Positions 7,944-17,629 of a stretch of 64,000 bases of DNA are shown piece after piece (position 1 is the stretch's first letter; each line of letters begins with the position of its first letter). A program made the position numbers and the translations under genes. The DNA is taken from NCBI RefSeq assembly GCF_902729435.1, contig NZ_CACVCG010000090.1, positions 71,300 to 135,299 on the forward strand, read 5' to 3'. Under the pieces are notes generated by a model that was not told the DNA's origin, searched no databases, and worked only from the letters and a program-made list of their open reading frames with translations. This stretch comes from Magnetospirillum sp. UT-4. GTDB taxonomy: Bacteria; Pseudomonadota; Alphaproteobacteria; Rhodospirillales; Magnetospirillaceae.

Positions 7944-9521
7944 ATGCCCAAGGTTCTCATCAGCGATAAACTGAGCCCCGCCGCCGTCCAGATCTTCAAG
8001 GATCGCGGCATCGAGACCGACGTCAAGGTCGGCCTCACGCCCGACGAGCTGAAGGCCGTCATCGGCGATTACGACGGCCTCGCCATCCGCTCCAACACCA
8101 AGGTCACCGCCGAGGTCCTGGCCGTCGCCGGCAACCTCAAGGTGGTCGGCCGCGCCGGCATCGGCGTCGACAACGTCGATGTTCCGGCCGCCACGGCGCG
8201 CGGCATCGTGGTGATGAACACCCCCTTCGGCAATTCGGTCACCACCGCCGAACACGCCATCGCCATGATGTTCGCCCTGGCCCGCGACATTCCCCAGGCC
8301 AATGCCTCGACCCATGCCGGCAAGTGGGAGAAGTCCAAGTTCATGGGCGTCGAGCTGACCGGCAAGACCCTGGGCATCATCGGCTGCGGCAATATCGGCG
8401 CCATCGTCGCCGACCGCGCCCTGGGCCTGAAGATGAAGGTGCTGGGCTACGATCCCTTCCTGTCGGCCGAACGCGCCCAGGACCTGTCCATCGAGAAGGT
8501 GGACCTGGACGGCCTGTTCGCGCGCTCCGACTTCATCACCCTGCACACCCCGCTGACCGAGGCGACCCGCAACATCATCGACGCCAAGGCCATCGCCAAG
8601 ATGAAGAAGGGCGTGCGCATCATCAACTGCGCCCGCGGCGGCCTGGTGGTCGAGGAGGACCTCAAGGTGGCGCTGGAAGCCGGCCAGGTCGGCGGCGCCG
8701 CCCTGGACGTGTTCAAGGTCGAGCCGGCCAAGGAGAACGGCCTGTTCGGCATGGACAAGGTGGTGTGCACCCCGCATCTCGGCGCCTCGACCTCGGAGGC
8801 GCAGGAGAACGTGGCGCTGCAGGTGGCCGAGCAGATGGCCGACTACCTGCTCACCGGTGCCGTCACCAATGCCCTGAACATGCCGTCGGTGTCGGCCGAG
8901 GACGCGCCCAAGCTGCGGCCCTACATGCAGCTGGCCGGCCAGCTGGGCTCGTTCGCCGGGCAGCTCACCGAGCACGCCATCAAGGAAGTGCGCATCGAGT
9001 ACGAGGGCCACGTCGCCACCCTGAACACCAAGCCGCTCTCCGCCATCATCCTGGAAGGGCTGCTGAAGCCCATGAACGAGGCGGTCAACATGGTCAACGC
9101 GCCGGTGCTGGCCAAGGAGCGCAACATCGACGTCTCCGAGGTCAAGAACGAGCGCGAGGGCGACTACCACACCCTGGTCCGCGTCACCGTGGTCACCGAG
9201 GCCCGCACCCGCTCGGTGGGCGGCACCCTGTTCGGCGGCCACAAGCCCCGGGTGGTCGAGATCAAGGGCATCCCCATCGAGGCCGAGCTGGGGCCGCACG
9301 TCCTTTACGTCACCAACCAGGACAAGCCCGGCTTCATCGGCGCCCTGGGGACGGCGCTGGGCAAGCACGGCGTCAACATCGCCACCTTCCACCTGGGCCG
9401 CTCCGAGGCCGGCGGCGACGCCATCCTGCTGACCCAGGTCGACCAGCCGCTGACCGACGCCATCATCGCCGAGGTCAAGGCCCTGCCGCACGTGGTCCAG
9501 GCCAAGGCGCTGACGTTCTGA
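7944..9521 (+). CDS. serA: D-3-phosphoglycerate dehydrogenase
   Basis: 525 aa, the long form with an extra regulatory domain. It oxidises 3-phosphoglycerate to 3-phosphohydroxypyruvate with NAD+, the first step of serine synthesis. Order: substrate-binding lobe, Rossmann NAD domain (GIIGCGNIG at about 145-152), catalytic Arg231 in CARGGLV, Glu260 and His278 in CTPHLGAST, then the ASB domain (about 315-450) and a C-terminal ACT domain (about 453-525) that usually senses serine. ATG 7944 is chosen because it opens with MPKVLISDKL and is preceded by gggaaggaagag. Its partner serC lies directly upstream. Confidence 0.97.
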   Translation: MPKVLISDKLSPAAVQIFKDRGIETDVKVGLTPDELKAVIGDYDGLAIRSNTKVTAEVLAVAGNLKVVGRAGIGVDNVDVPAATARGIVVMNTPFGNSVTTAEHAIAMMFALARDIPQANASTHAGKWEKSKFMGVELTGKTLGIIGCGNIGAIVADRALGLKMKVLGYDPFLSAERAQDLSIEKVDLDGLFARSDFITLHTPLTEATRNIIDAKAIAKMKKGVRIINCARGGLVVEEDLKVALEAGQVGGAALDVFKVEPAKENGLFGMDKVVCTPHLGASTSEAQENVALQVAEQMADYLLTGAVTNALNMPSVSAEDAPKLRPYMQLAGQLGSFAGQLTEHAIKEVRIEYEGHVATLNTKPLSAIILEGLLKPMNEAVNMVNAPVLAKERNIDVSEVKNEREGDYHTLVRVTVVTEARTRSVGGTLFGGHKPRVVEIKGIPIEAELGPHVLYVTNQDKPGFIGALGTALGKHGVNIATFHLGRSEAGGDAILLTQVDQPLTDAIIAEVKALPHVVQAKALTF

Positions 9522-9541
9522 CCATGGTACCGCAAGACTCC

Positions 9542-9680
9542 CCCTCCCCCGCCTGCGGGGGAGGGAGGGGCCCGGCGGTCAGGCCGGGAGGGTGAGGGCC
9601 TGGGCGCCAGCCGCGAAGGCGGACGCAAGCCCTCTTCCGCTCGGCTTTGCCTCGCACCCTCTCCCGCAGGCGGGCGAGGG
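9542..9680. repeat. GC-rich dispersed palindromic repeats between serA and hisZ
   Basis: A short palindrome cctcccccgcctgcggggga begins the cluster and the 24-base family unit, in the reverse orientation to the serC-serA copy, sits at 9657-9680. The stretch between them is not coding. The two outward-facing units could pair in a transcript and mark the end of the serA message. Confidence 0.75.
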
Positions 9681-9697
9681 TTGGCGGCGGCGATTTC

Positions 9698-9720
9698 CGT
9701 TTGCCGTGAACGGGCAAACG
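9698..9720. promoter_or_regulatory. Inverted repeat upstream of hisZ
   Basis: cgtttgcc (9698-9705) and ggcaaacg (9713-9720) are perfect 8-base arms around a 7-base spacer, 46 bases before the hisZ start. It is outside the GC repeat family and AT-richer than its surroundings. It could be an operator or an RNA hairpin; no regulator is known. Confidence 0.4.
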
Positions 9721-9766
9721 CGATAAACCGGGCTGCCCTACGCCACAGGAAGCCGACGCCCTTCCC

Positions 9767-10900
9767 ATGACCGATTCCGCCAACCGGGCGTTGCTGCCCG
9801 CCGGCCTGCGCGACATCCTGCCTCTTGACGCCGAGCACGAGGCGCAGGTGGTCGGCCGCGTCATGGGCTTTTTCGCCGCCCGCGGCTACGAGCGGGTGAA
9901 GCCGCCGCTGATCGAGTTCGAGGACACCCTGCTGGACGGCGCCGGCGCCGCCACCGCGTCCCAGTGCTTCCGCGTCATGGACCCCATGAGCCAGCGCATG
10001 ATGGGGGTGCGCGCCGACATGACGCCGCAGGTGGCGCGCATCGCCGTCACCCGCCTGGCCGGGGCGCCGCGCCCGCTTCGCCTGTGCTATGCCGGCCAGG
10101 TGCTGCGGGTGAAGGGCAGCCAGCTGCGGCCCGAGCGCCAGTTCGGTCAGGCCGGCATCGAGCTGTTCGGCAGCGATTCCGCCGCCGCCGATGCCGAGGT
10201 GGCGGTGCTGGCGGCCGAGGCGCTGCGCGCCCTGGGCGTGCCCGGCGTCTCCATCGACCTGTCGCTGCCGACCCTGGTGCCGGCGCTGCTGGCCGGGCTC
10301 GACCTCGATGCCGGCGAGGCGTTGCGGGGCGGCCTCGACCACAAGGACGCCGCCGCCGTCGCCGCCTCGGGCGGCACCGCCGCGCCGCTGCTGTCGGCGC
10401 TGCTGGCCTCGGTGGGGCCGGCCGAGCGGGCGCTGGGCATCCTCGCCGGCCTCGACCTGCCCGCCGCCGCCGCCGCCGAGCGCGACCGCCTGGCCGAGGT
10501 GGTGGCGCTGATCCAGGCCGCCGCGCCCGAGGTGACGCTGACCATCGACCCGGTGGAAAACCGCGGCTTCGAATATCATGCCGGCATCGGCTTCACCCTG
10601 TTCGCCCGCAACCTGTCGGGCGAGCTGGGCCGTGGCGGGCGCTACCTGGCCGGCGGCGCCGAGGCGGCCACCGGCGCCACCCTGTTCCTCGACAGCGTGC
10701 TGGCGGCGGCACCATTGCCGGAGATGCCGCGCCGGCTGTTCCTGCCGTCCGGCACCCCGGAGGGGACGGCCCGCGCCGTGCGCGCCGACGGCTGGATCAC
10801 GGTGCCGGGGCTGGAGGCGGCCGCCGACCCGGCGGCCGAGGCCAAACGTTTGAACTGCCGCCACTATTGGGCGGAATCCGGCGTCAAGTCGGTGGAATAG
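9767..10900 (+). CDS. hisZ: ATP phosphoribosyltransferase regulatory subunit
   Basis: 377 aa histidyl-tRNA-synthetase paralogue that lacks the anticodon-binding domain and activates short-form HisG in the first step of histidine synthesis. The class-II synthetase core is visible: PAGLRDILP near the N-terminus, [14 protein letters not shown] (motif 2 region), and [14 protein letters not shown] with [10 protein letters not shown] (motif 3 region). At 377 aa it is shorter than a HisRS (about 420), supporting HisZ. hisG is not in the window. It lies 16 bases before purA, an arrangement common in alphaproteobacteria. Confidence 0.9.
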   Translation: MTDSANRALLPAGLRDILPLDAEHEAQVVGRVMGFFAARGYERVKPPLIEFEDTLLDGAGAATASQCFRVMDPMSQRMMGVRADMTPQVARIAVTRLAGAPRPLRLCYAGQVLRVKGSQLRPERQFGQAGIELFGSDSAAADAEVAVLAAEALRALGVPGVSIDLSLPTLVPALLAGLDLDAGEALRGGLDHKDAAAVAASGGTAAPLLSALLASVGPAERALGILAGLDLPAAAAAERDRLAEVVALIQAAAPEVTLTIDPVENRGFEYHAGIGFTLFARNLSGELGRGGRYLAGGAEAATGATLFLDSVLAAAPLPEMPRRLFLPSGTPEGTARAVRADGWITVPGLEAAADPAAEAKRLNCRHYWAESGVKSVE

Positions 10901-10916
10901 GGAAGGGGCTTTCAAG

Positions 10917-12206
<1,290 letters not shown>

Positions 12207-12301
12207 TGTCCCTTAGCGCTTGAGCCCCGGCCCTCACCCCCGTACAAAGGGGGTGGGGCGGGGCAACGCCGCCCACGGCGTGGGATAGGAAACGGTCGCC
12301 A

Positions 12302-14347
12302 ATGGCAGAAGCCGAGGATGCGAGGACCGAGACGCAGGCCGCCAAGACCGCCGGCCCACCCGGCGTGCTGCGCGATCGCTTCACCATTCGCTCCAACCAG
12401 CCGCTGCCCGACCTGTTCACGCCCAATGCCGAGGCCTATGTGGCCGAGGACAAGCGCGATCCCAACCGATCCCTCTATGCCCTGATCTGCCGCCCCGATT
12501 TGCCGCCGCGGGTCACCGTCATGCGGGCGCTGAAGGGCGTCCTCTCGCCCGGCATCGTCCAGCTGGTGGAATGGGGGGCGATGAACTGGGCGCCGGCCGG
12601 GCGCCAGTGCATGACGGTGGTCTACGAACGCCCCGCCGGCAAGCGGCTGATGGCCAACCTGCGCTCGGAATTCCGCCGCATCGACGAGTACGACATTCAG
12701 CGCAGGGTGGTGGAGCCGATGGTCTCGGCCATCAAGGAGCTGACCAGCCGCGGCATCACCCACCGGGCCATCCGCGCCACCAACCTGTTCTACATGGATG
12801 GCGCCGGCGAGCGGCTGGCCCTGGGCGACTGCGTCTCCACCCCTGCCGGCTTCGACCAGCCGCTGGTGTTCGAGACCATCGAATCGGGCATGGCCAATCC
12901 GGTGGCCCGCGGCTCGGGCACCTATTCCGACGATCTGTATTCGCTCGGGGTCATGCTCATCTTCCTGTTCCTGGGGCGCAACCCGGTCGCCCACCTGGAC
13001 GACGAGGCCATCCTCAAGCAGAAGATCCAGCAGGGCTCGTACGGCACCCTGGTGGGCGACGAGCGCCTGCCGCTGGCGCTGATCGAACTGCTGCGCGGCC
13101 TGCTGTGCGACGACCCCGATCAGCGCTGGGACATCGAATCGCTCGATCTGTGGCTGTCGGGCCGCCGCCTGTCGCCGCTGCAGTCGCGCATGGAGAAGCG
13201 GGCGGCGCGCGGCTTCCCCTTCAACGGCAAGGAATACTTCAATTGCCGCGAGCTGGCCCAGGCCATGGCCAAGAACTGGGAGGCGGCGATCCCGCCGGTG
13301 CTCGAGGGCAAGCTGGAGCTGTGGCTGCGCCGCGCCGTCGAGGACAAGGAGCGCGCCCAGGTCATCGCCGACGTGGTGCGCATGGCGCTGACCGGCACCA
13401 CCGACAAGAAGGTCGCCGCCGACCTGATGCTGTGCAAGGTGCTGATCCTGCTCGATCCGCCGGCGCCCATCCGCTACAAGGGCTTCAACGCCATGCCCGA
13501 CGGCTTCGGCTCGGCGCTGGCGGCGGTGGTGGCGCAGAAGGCCGACAACCGGCTGCTGGTCGAGATCATCCTGCGCGCCGTGCCCAGCCTGTGGTTCGAG
13601 GCGCGCAAGGCCTACCTGCCCGACAACTCGCTGATGGAAGGCAACTTCAAGGAGTTGAAGGCCTATCTGGGGCAGACCGGCATGGGCTTCGGCCTCGAGC
13701 GGTGCCTTTACGAACTCAACGACGCGCTGCCGTGCCAGAGTTCGCTGCTGGGCGAAGATTACGTGGTCGAGCTGAAGGAGCTGCTGCCGGCGCTCAACGC
13801 CGCCGCGGCCAGGCGCTCGGACACCAAGCAGGTGCCGGTGGACCGCCACATCGCGGCGTTCATGGGGGCGCGTGCCCGCTCCGACATCGACCGCAACCTG
13901 CAGGGCCTCAGCGATCCCGAGCCGAGCAAGGCGCTGATGGCGCTGCTCAACCTTTATGCCGTGTTCCAGTACCGCCTGGGTCCCGAATCGCTGCCCAACC
14001 TGACCGCGTGGCTGGGCGCGCTGGCCCAGCCCATCGTCAATTCCTTCCACTCCCGCGACCGCCGCAAGGAGCTGGACAAGGAACTGCCCAAGATCATCCG
14101 CCGCGGCTCCATCGTCGAGATCTACAACCTTCTCGACAATGCCGAGGCCAAGGACAAGGACGTCAACGAGTTCGCCTGGGCGCAGGCGCAGTACCAGGCG
14201 GCCGAGGAGGAGATCAAGCGGGTAAAGACCGATTCCGAAGAGCGCGCCGACGAGGCCGAGCGGGTGGGCAAGCAGACCGCCGCCATGATCGGCATCCTGA
14301 TCGCCTTCGTCACGACGACCTTCGTCGTCATCTCGAAGGTGTGGTGA
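12302..14347 (+). CDS. Tail-anchored pseudokinase-like protein
   Basis: 681 aa. Residues about 30-315 read as a eukaryotic-type protein kinase fold: HRAIRATN (154-161) replaces the HRDxKxxN catalytic loop (Asp to Ala, Lys to Arg, Asn kept), LGDC (174-177) stands where DFG should be, and SDDLYSLGVML (209-219) matches subdomain IX. No convincing VAIK lysine is visible. The loss of the catalytic Asp argues for a pseudokinase. A long helical region follows, then an acidic/basic coiled coil (about 615-655) and a single C-terminal hydrophobic anchor (GILIAFVTTTFVVIS, about 662-677). It is followed after three bases by a small membrane protein; together they look like a two-component membrane unit. 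Confidence 0.7.
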   Translation: MAEAEDARTETQAAKTAGPPGVLRDRFTIRSNQPLPDLFTPNAEAYVAEDKRDPNRSLYALICRPDLPPRVTVMRALKGVLSPGIVQLVEWGAMNWAPAGRQCMTVVYERPAGKRLMANLRSEFRRIDEYDIQRRVVEPMVSAIKELTSRGITHRAIRATNLFYMDGAGERLALGDCVSTPAGFDQPLVFETIESGMANPVARGSGTYSDDLYSLGVMLIFLFLGRNPVAHLDDEAILKQKIQQGSYGTLVGDERLPLALIELLRGLLCDDPDQRWDIESLDLWLSGRRLSPLQSRMEKRAARGFPFNGKEYFNCRELAQAMAKNWEAAIPPVLEGKLELWLRRAVEDKERAQVIADVVRMALTGTTDKKVAADLMLCKVLILLDPPAPIRYKGFNAMPDGFGSALAAVVAQKADNRLLVEIILRAVPSLWFEARKAYLPDNSLMEGNFKELKAYLGQTGMGFGLERCLYELNDALPCQSSLLGEDYVVELKELLPALNAAAARRSDTKQVPVDRHIAAFMGARARSDIDRNLQGLSDPEPSKALMALLNLYAVFQYRLGPESLPNLTAWLGALAQPIVNSFHSRDRRKELDKELPKIIRRGSIVEIYNLLDNAEAKDKDVNEFAWAQAQYQAAEEEIKRVKTDSEERADEAERVGKQTAAMIGILIAFVTTTFVVISKVW

Positions 14348-14350
14348 TCC

Positions 14351-14848
14351 ATGGCGGCGAAGAAGAAATCGGCGGTGGCGCAGGCGCAGGCGGCGGCGAA
14401 GGCCAAGAAGGGCGGCGGCGTCGGCATGAACAAGGCCGCGGTGCTGATGATCCTGGCGGCCCTGGTGCCGTTCTCCCTGCCCACGGTGATCCTGCTGTTC
14501 TTCACCGGATTGCCCACCCTGGGCGCCTGGGCCAGCGAAAAGGGCCGTCACAAATACGCCTGGCTGTGCGTCGGCGGGCTGAACTTCGCCGGGGTGATCC
14601 CGTATTTGTTCACCCTGTGGTTCGGCGTCCACACCGTCGACGAGGCGCTGAACATGCTGTCCGACGCCGGCGTGCTGCTGTGGGCCTACGGCGCCTCGGG
14701 CTTCGGCTGGCTGCTCTACATGATCACCCCGCCGATGGTCGCCAGCTGGCTGTCCTTCACCACCGACCGCCGCGTCGCGTCGCTGAAATCGGCGCAGAAG
14801 AAGCTGGTCGAGGAATGGGGTGAAGAGGTGTCGCGCAAGGGCGGGTGA
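14351..14848 (+). CDS. Small multi-pass membrane protein paired with the pseudokinase
   Basis: 165 aa. A Lys/Ala-rich cytoplasmic N-terminus (MAAKKKSAVAQAQAA) precedes three to four hydrophobic segments (about 30-50, 70-92, 105-130) and a charged helical C-terminus. The start lies three bases after the pseudokinase stop, so the two are almost certainly one operon. No known family is recognised. It may be the membrane partner of the tail-anchored pseudokinase; that is inference from gene order. Confidence 0.7.
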   Translation: MAAKKKSAVAQAQAAAKAKKGGGVGMNKAAVLMILAALVPFSLPTVILLFFTGLPTLGAWASEKGRHKYAWLCVGGLNFAGVIPYLFTLWFGVHTVDEALNMLSDAGVLLWAYGASGFGWLLYMITPPMVASWLSFTTDRRVASLKSAQKKLVEEWGEEVSRKGG

Positions 14849-14886
14849 TAGATCGGGGAACAACGCCCGGCTTCGGCTTGACCGTC

Positions 14887-14963
14887 GTCCCCGCGAAGGC
14901 GGGACCCCAGGGGGTGCACTGACAGCTTCTCCGAGATTCCTGGAGTGCCGCCTGCGCGGGAAT
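14887..14963. repeat. Dispersed palindromic repeat (CCCGCGAAGGCGGG family)
   Basis: Left arm 14887-14910 (core ccccgcgaaggcggga) and right arm 14940-14963 (core gccgcctgcgcggga) pair in 19 of 24 positions around a 29-base spacer. A related copy lies inside the element at 18959-19118. This is the common intergenic palindrome of high-GC proteobacteria. The gap 14849-15028 holds nothing else. Confidence 0.75.
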
Positions 14964-15028
14964 AGCGGGGTGTCGAATGGACAGGGCCGCCGGCGACGTG
15001 CCGGCGGCCCCTTTCGTTTGCGCTGCGA

Positions 15029-15235
15029 TCAGCCCTTGGCGACCAGGCGCGGCGGCGGGTAGACGCGGCGCACCCGGATGGCGGCGGTCTCGCGTCCGGC
15101 CAGACCCTCGCTCACCCCTTCGGCGGCCACCTGCAGCATGAAGGCGACGTCGTTGAGGCCGAGCCGGCCGGCCATCTTCGCCATCTCGATGCACTGCCCC
15201 TGCAGCGCCTTCATGCTCTTGCGTTCGATGCTCAT
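15029..15235 (-). CDS. 68-aa protein of unknown function, last gene of the luxI operon
   Basis: 68 aa, starts 18 bases after the aminotransferase stop, with gagaggggga upstream of its ATG. The helical N-terminal part (MKALQGQCIEMAKMAGRLG) and Ala/Glu-rich middle (MLQVAAEGVSEGLAGRE) suggest a small helical bundle with a basic tail (RVRRVYPPPRLVAKG). No family recognised. Spacing and orientation place it in the same transcript as the AHL synthase and aminotransferase. Confidence 0.6.
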   Translation of the reverse strand: MSIERKSMKALQGQCIEMAKMAGRLGLNDVAFMLQVAAEGVSEGLAGRETAAIRVRRVYPPPRLVAKG

Positions 15236-15253
15236 GTCTTGTCCCCCTCTCGA

Positions 15254-16606
15254 TCAGGCCAGGCCGTCGTCACGCACCAGCTGCAGGGCCGTCTTCAGAA
15301 CATCGAGGACGGTCTCGGAATCGGCATCGGTGTGCGCGGCCGAGAAGAAGCAGCGGTGGGTGGCGTGGATGAAGATGCCCATGTTCAGGCAGTGCAGGTA
15401 GAAGGCGCCCTCGGCTTCCTTGCCGGCGTAGTCGAACTCGCCCAGCACGTGGGAGCCGAAGAAGATCTGCCACATGGAGCCGGCCGCCATGATGCGGGCC
15501 GGGAAGCCGTGGGTCTCGGCATAGGCGTTGAAGCCGTCCCGGACATGGGCGGTGAGGCGGTCCACATGGGTGTAGACCTCGGGCCGCGCCTTGAGCTGGG
15601 TCAGCGCCGCCAGGCCGGCGGCGATGCTCATGGGGTTGCCCGAGAAGGTGCCGCCGAAGAAGATGCCGCCCGGCTTGGTGAAGTCGCCGAACGACGCCAT
15701 CAGGCTGGCGCGGCCGGCGACCACCCCGATGGGCATGCCGCCGCCGGCGACCTTGCCGTAGGTGGACAGGTCGGCCGCCACGCCGTAGCGGCCCTGGGCG
15801 CCGCCATAGCCCAGGCGGAAGCCGGTCAGCACCTCGTCGAAGATCAGGATGATGCCCTTCTCGTCGCACAGGGCGCGCAGCGCATGCAGGAAGTCGCCGA
15901 CCTCCGGGTCGGGACGCGAGCCCTGGATCGGCTCGACCAGCACCGCCGCCAGCTCGTCGGCATGGTCGGCGATGGCGGACAGCGCGTGCGGGCTGAGGTA
16001 GGGCAGCAGCAGCACATCGTCGGTCACTGCGGTGGGAATGCCGTTGCCCAGGGTGACCGGCTCGGAACGCTCGGCGGTGGAGCCGGGGCCGGCCCACACC
16101 AGGGCGGTGTCGTGGGCGCCGTGATAGCTGACGTCGAACAGGGCGACCTTGGTCTTGCCCGACAGCGCCCGGGCGGCGCGGATGGCGTACAGCGTGGCCT
16201 CGGTGCCGGTATTGGCCAGCACCACCCGTTCGTTGGTGGGCGAGGCGTCGCGGATCATGCGGGCATAGGCCAGTTGGTCCTCGCCGCGCAGGGAATAGTG
16301 CCAGCCCTTGTCGAGCTGGGCGCGCAGGGCCGCCTCCACCGCCGGCGGCCGATGGCCGAGGACGTGGACGCCGAAGCCCATGCAGGTGTCGAGGTAGCGG
16401 TTGCCGTCGATATCGACGAAGGTGGCACCGGTGTTCTCGGCGATGAAGAGGGGCGGCGGCGCCATGCCCGAAGCCGCCATGGCGCCGTTGATCACCTCGG
16501 AGCGGTCGCGGGCCATCTGCTGCGACGCCCGGGTGCGGGCGTTCAGCGCATCCTGCGCCTCTTCGAGGCGGCTGGACCGGCGGAGCTTAAGAGCGCTTTG
16601 AGCCAT
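15254..16606 (-). CDS. Class-III PLP aminotransferase, glutamate-1-semialdehyde-aminomutase-like
   Basis: 450 aa from ATG 16606, preceded by caggga; a GTG at 16627 would add seven residues. Fold-type-I PLP signatures: YLDTCMGFGVHVLGH, NTGTEATLYAIRAAR, VSYHGAHD, EPIQGSRPDPEVG, FDEVLTGFR with the cofactor Asp, and the Schiff-base lysine in STYGKVAGGGMPIGV. The FDEV/GFR and YGK-GGGMP regions are closest to glutamate-1-semialdehyde 2,1-aminomutase. Alphaproteobacteria normally make 5-aminolevulinate by ALA synthase, so a role in heme synthesis is doubtful. Its start lies inside the 70-aa gene that is coupled to the AHL synthase, suggesting a quorum-regulated amine or amino-acid modification. Substrate unknown. 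Confidence 0.8.
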   Translation of the reverse strand: MAQSALKLRRSSRLEEAQDALNARTRASQQMARDRSEVINGAMAASGMAPPPLFIAENTGATFVDIDGNRYLDTCMGFGVHVLGHRPPAVEAALRAQLDKGWHYSLRGEDQLAYARMIRDASPTNERVVLANTGTEATLYAIRAARALSGKTKVALFDVSYHGAHDTALVWAGPGSTAERSEPVTLGNGIPTAVTDDVLLLPYLSPHALSAIADHADELAAVLVEPIQGSRPDPEVGDFLHALRALCDEKGIILIFDEVLTGFRLGYGGAQGRYGVAADLSTYGKVAGGGMPIGVVAGRASLMASFGDFTKPGGIFFGGTFSGNPMSIAAGLAALTQLKARPEVYTHVDRLTAHVRDGFNAYAETHGFPARIMAAGSMWQIFFGSHVLGEFDYAGKEAEGAFYLHCLNMGIFIHATHRCFFSAAHTDADSETVLDVLKTALQLVRDDGLA

Positions 16607-16799
16607 GGTTCGAAATTCCCTGTTCACGAGCCCCGTCGGGGCGGTTGGTGTCGTCGTTCAAGACCTCGCCGGCGGCCGCCAGGAACTGGGCGGTCCGCAC
16701 GAATCCGCCGCGATGGGCCTGCTGGGTGAGGTAGTCGATGGCGTAGCGTAGGTCGGTCGCCTCCTGACGGCGGGCGAGCGCCGCGTTGCGCCTGGCCAT
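16587..16799 (-). CDS. 70-aa small protein translationally coupled to luxI
   Basis: The ATG at 16799 shares a base with the luxI stop (TGATG), and the ORF runs 70 codons into the aminotransferase start (20-base overlap with ATG 16606). Overlaps at both ends strongly suggest a real, coupled gene. The product has a basic N-terminus (MARRNAALARRQ), a central helix DLRYAIDYLTQQAHRGG and a polar tail. No family recognised; soluble, no membrane segment. Confidence 0.6.
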   Translation of the reverse strand: MARRNAALARRQEATDLRYAIDYLTQQAHRGGFVRTAQFLAAAGEVLNDDTNRPDGAREQGISNHGSKRS

Positions 16800-17452
16800 C
16801 ACGCGGCCTCGGCCAGGGGCGGCTGCCACAGCGCGAATTGCTGCACGATGGGCAGGCGGGTGACGAACTTGTCGCGCAGTGTCTGCACGATCTGGCCGTT
16901 GACCGGATAGCGGGCGACGATGGCGCGGGTGTTGCCCAGGGCGCAGACCGGGCCGTGCCACAGCGGCTTGGTCTCCAGCACCTTCTTCGCCAGGCGGGCG
17001 ACGGCGATGTCCTCGACGGTCACCAGCTCCCGCACGCCATAGGTGAAGGCGCACTCGAACAGGGCGGCGAACAGGAAGCCAGTGGCGTGATCGATGCCGG
17101 CGCGGGTGGTGCCCTGGCCCGAAGGCTCGACCACGAAGCGGCTGATCTCCCAGATGTCCGGGGCGCGGGGCGGCTCGGCGCCGTCGAACAGGTGGCGGAA
17201 GACGGTGGAGGCCATGTAGGGCTGCTCGGTGGAGAGCAGGCGCCACGAGCCGATGACCCGGCCCGACGGCTCGCTCACCACCAGATAGGCGGTGTCGGGG
17301 CGGTCGAACTCGTCGCGCTCCTCCTCGCCGTTGATGCTGGGCACATCCCAGCCCAGGCGTTCGACGAAGACACGGTGACGCTGGCGGAACATCTCGCGCA
17401 GCAGATCCTGCTTGGCGTGCATGTTCTGGGCGGTGATGAGATCGACGATCAT
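16799..17452 (-). CDS. Acyl-homoserine-lactone synthase, LuxI family
   Basis: 217 aa from ATG 17452, preceded by agagggga. It makes an N-acyl-homoserine lactone from S-adenosylmethionine and an acyl donor. All family-invariant positions are present one residue later than in LuxI: Arg25, Phe29, Trp35, Asp47, Asp50, Arg71, Phe85, Glu102, Arg105 (MFRQRHRVF, LGWDVP, DEFDRPDTAY, GSWRLL, WEISRFV). Its receptor luxR lies directly upstream on the same strand; the 70-aa gene starts on its stop codon. Acyl-chain specificity cannot be read from sequence. Confidence 0.92.
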   Translation of the reverse strand: MIVDLITAQNMHAKQDLLREMFRQRHRVFVERLGWDVPSINGEEERDEFDRPDTAYLVVSEPSGRVIGSWRLLSTEQPYMASTVFRHLFDGAEPPRAPDIWEISRFVVEPSGQGTTRAGIDHATGFLFAALFECAFTYGVRELVTVEDIAVARLAKKVLETKPLWHGPVCALGNTRAIVARYPVNGQIVQTLRDKFVTRLPIVQQFALWQPPLAEAA

Positions 17453-17559
17453 AGCCACTCCCCTCTGACCATTGGACAGGGGGGACTCTGGCCTCATAGG
17501 CCCTTGGTCCGGTATTCGTCGGAAAGGACAGGTGACGCCACACCTAGGCTGGCGCGGAT

Positions 17560-17584
17560 ATTGTATGCACTACCGGAAATGGTG
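17560..17584 (-). promoter_or_regulatory. Candidate luxI promoter with overlapping dyad
   Basis: On the minus strand TACAAT (17565-17560) is a good -10 hexamer, about 108 bases before the luxI start. No good -35 is present, as expected of an activator-dependent promoter. Just upstream lies the imperfect dyad cactaccggaaatggtg (17568-17584; CACxA...TxGTG), a possible LuxR-type site, although it centres near -22 rather than at the usual -42. Low certainty. Confidence 0.3.
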
Positions 17585-17590
17585 AATTCA

Positions 17591-17618
17591 GCGCCTGCCG
17601 GCGCCACGGCGCAGGCGC
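17591..17618 (-). terminator. Hairpin after luxR
   Basis: gcgcctgc (17591-17598) and gcaggcgc (17611-17618) are perfect 8-base arms around a 12-base loop that is itself self-complementary, 12 bases past the luxR stop. There is no U tract, so termination may be partial; it separates luxR from the luxI promoter. Confidence 0.45.
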
Positions 17619-17629
17619 CGCGGGACGGT

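Noticed and set aside
9767-10900. Histidyl-tRNA synthetase
   Set aside because: The protein lacks the C-terminal anticodon domain and is too short, and the neighbour pattern serA-hisZ-purA is usual for hisZ.
15254-16606. Calling the aminotransferase hemL
   Set aside because: Similarity to glutamate-1-semialdehyde aminomutase is clear, but the quorum-sensing context and the usual use of ALA synthase in alphaproteobacteria make a heme role unsafe.
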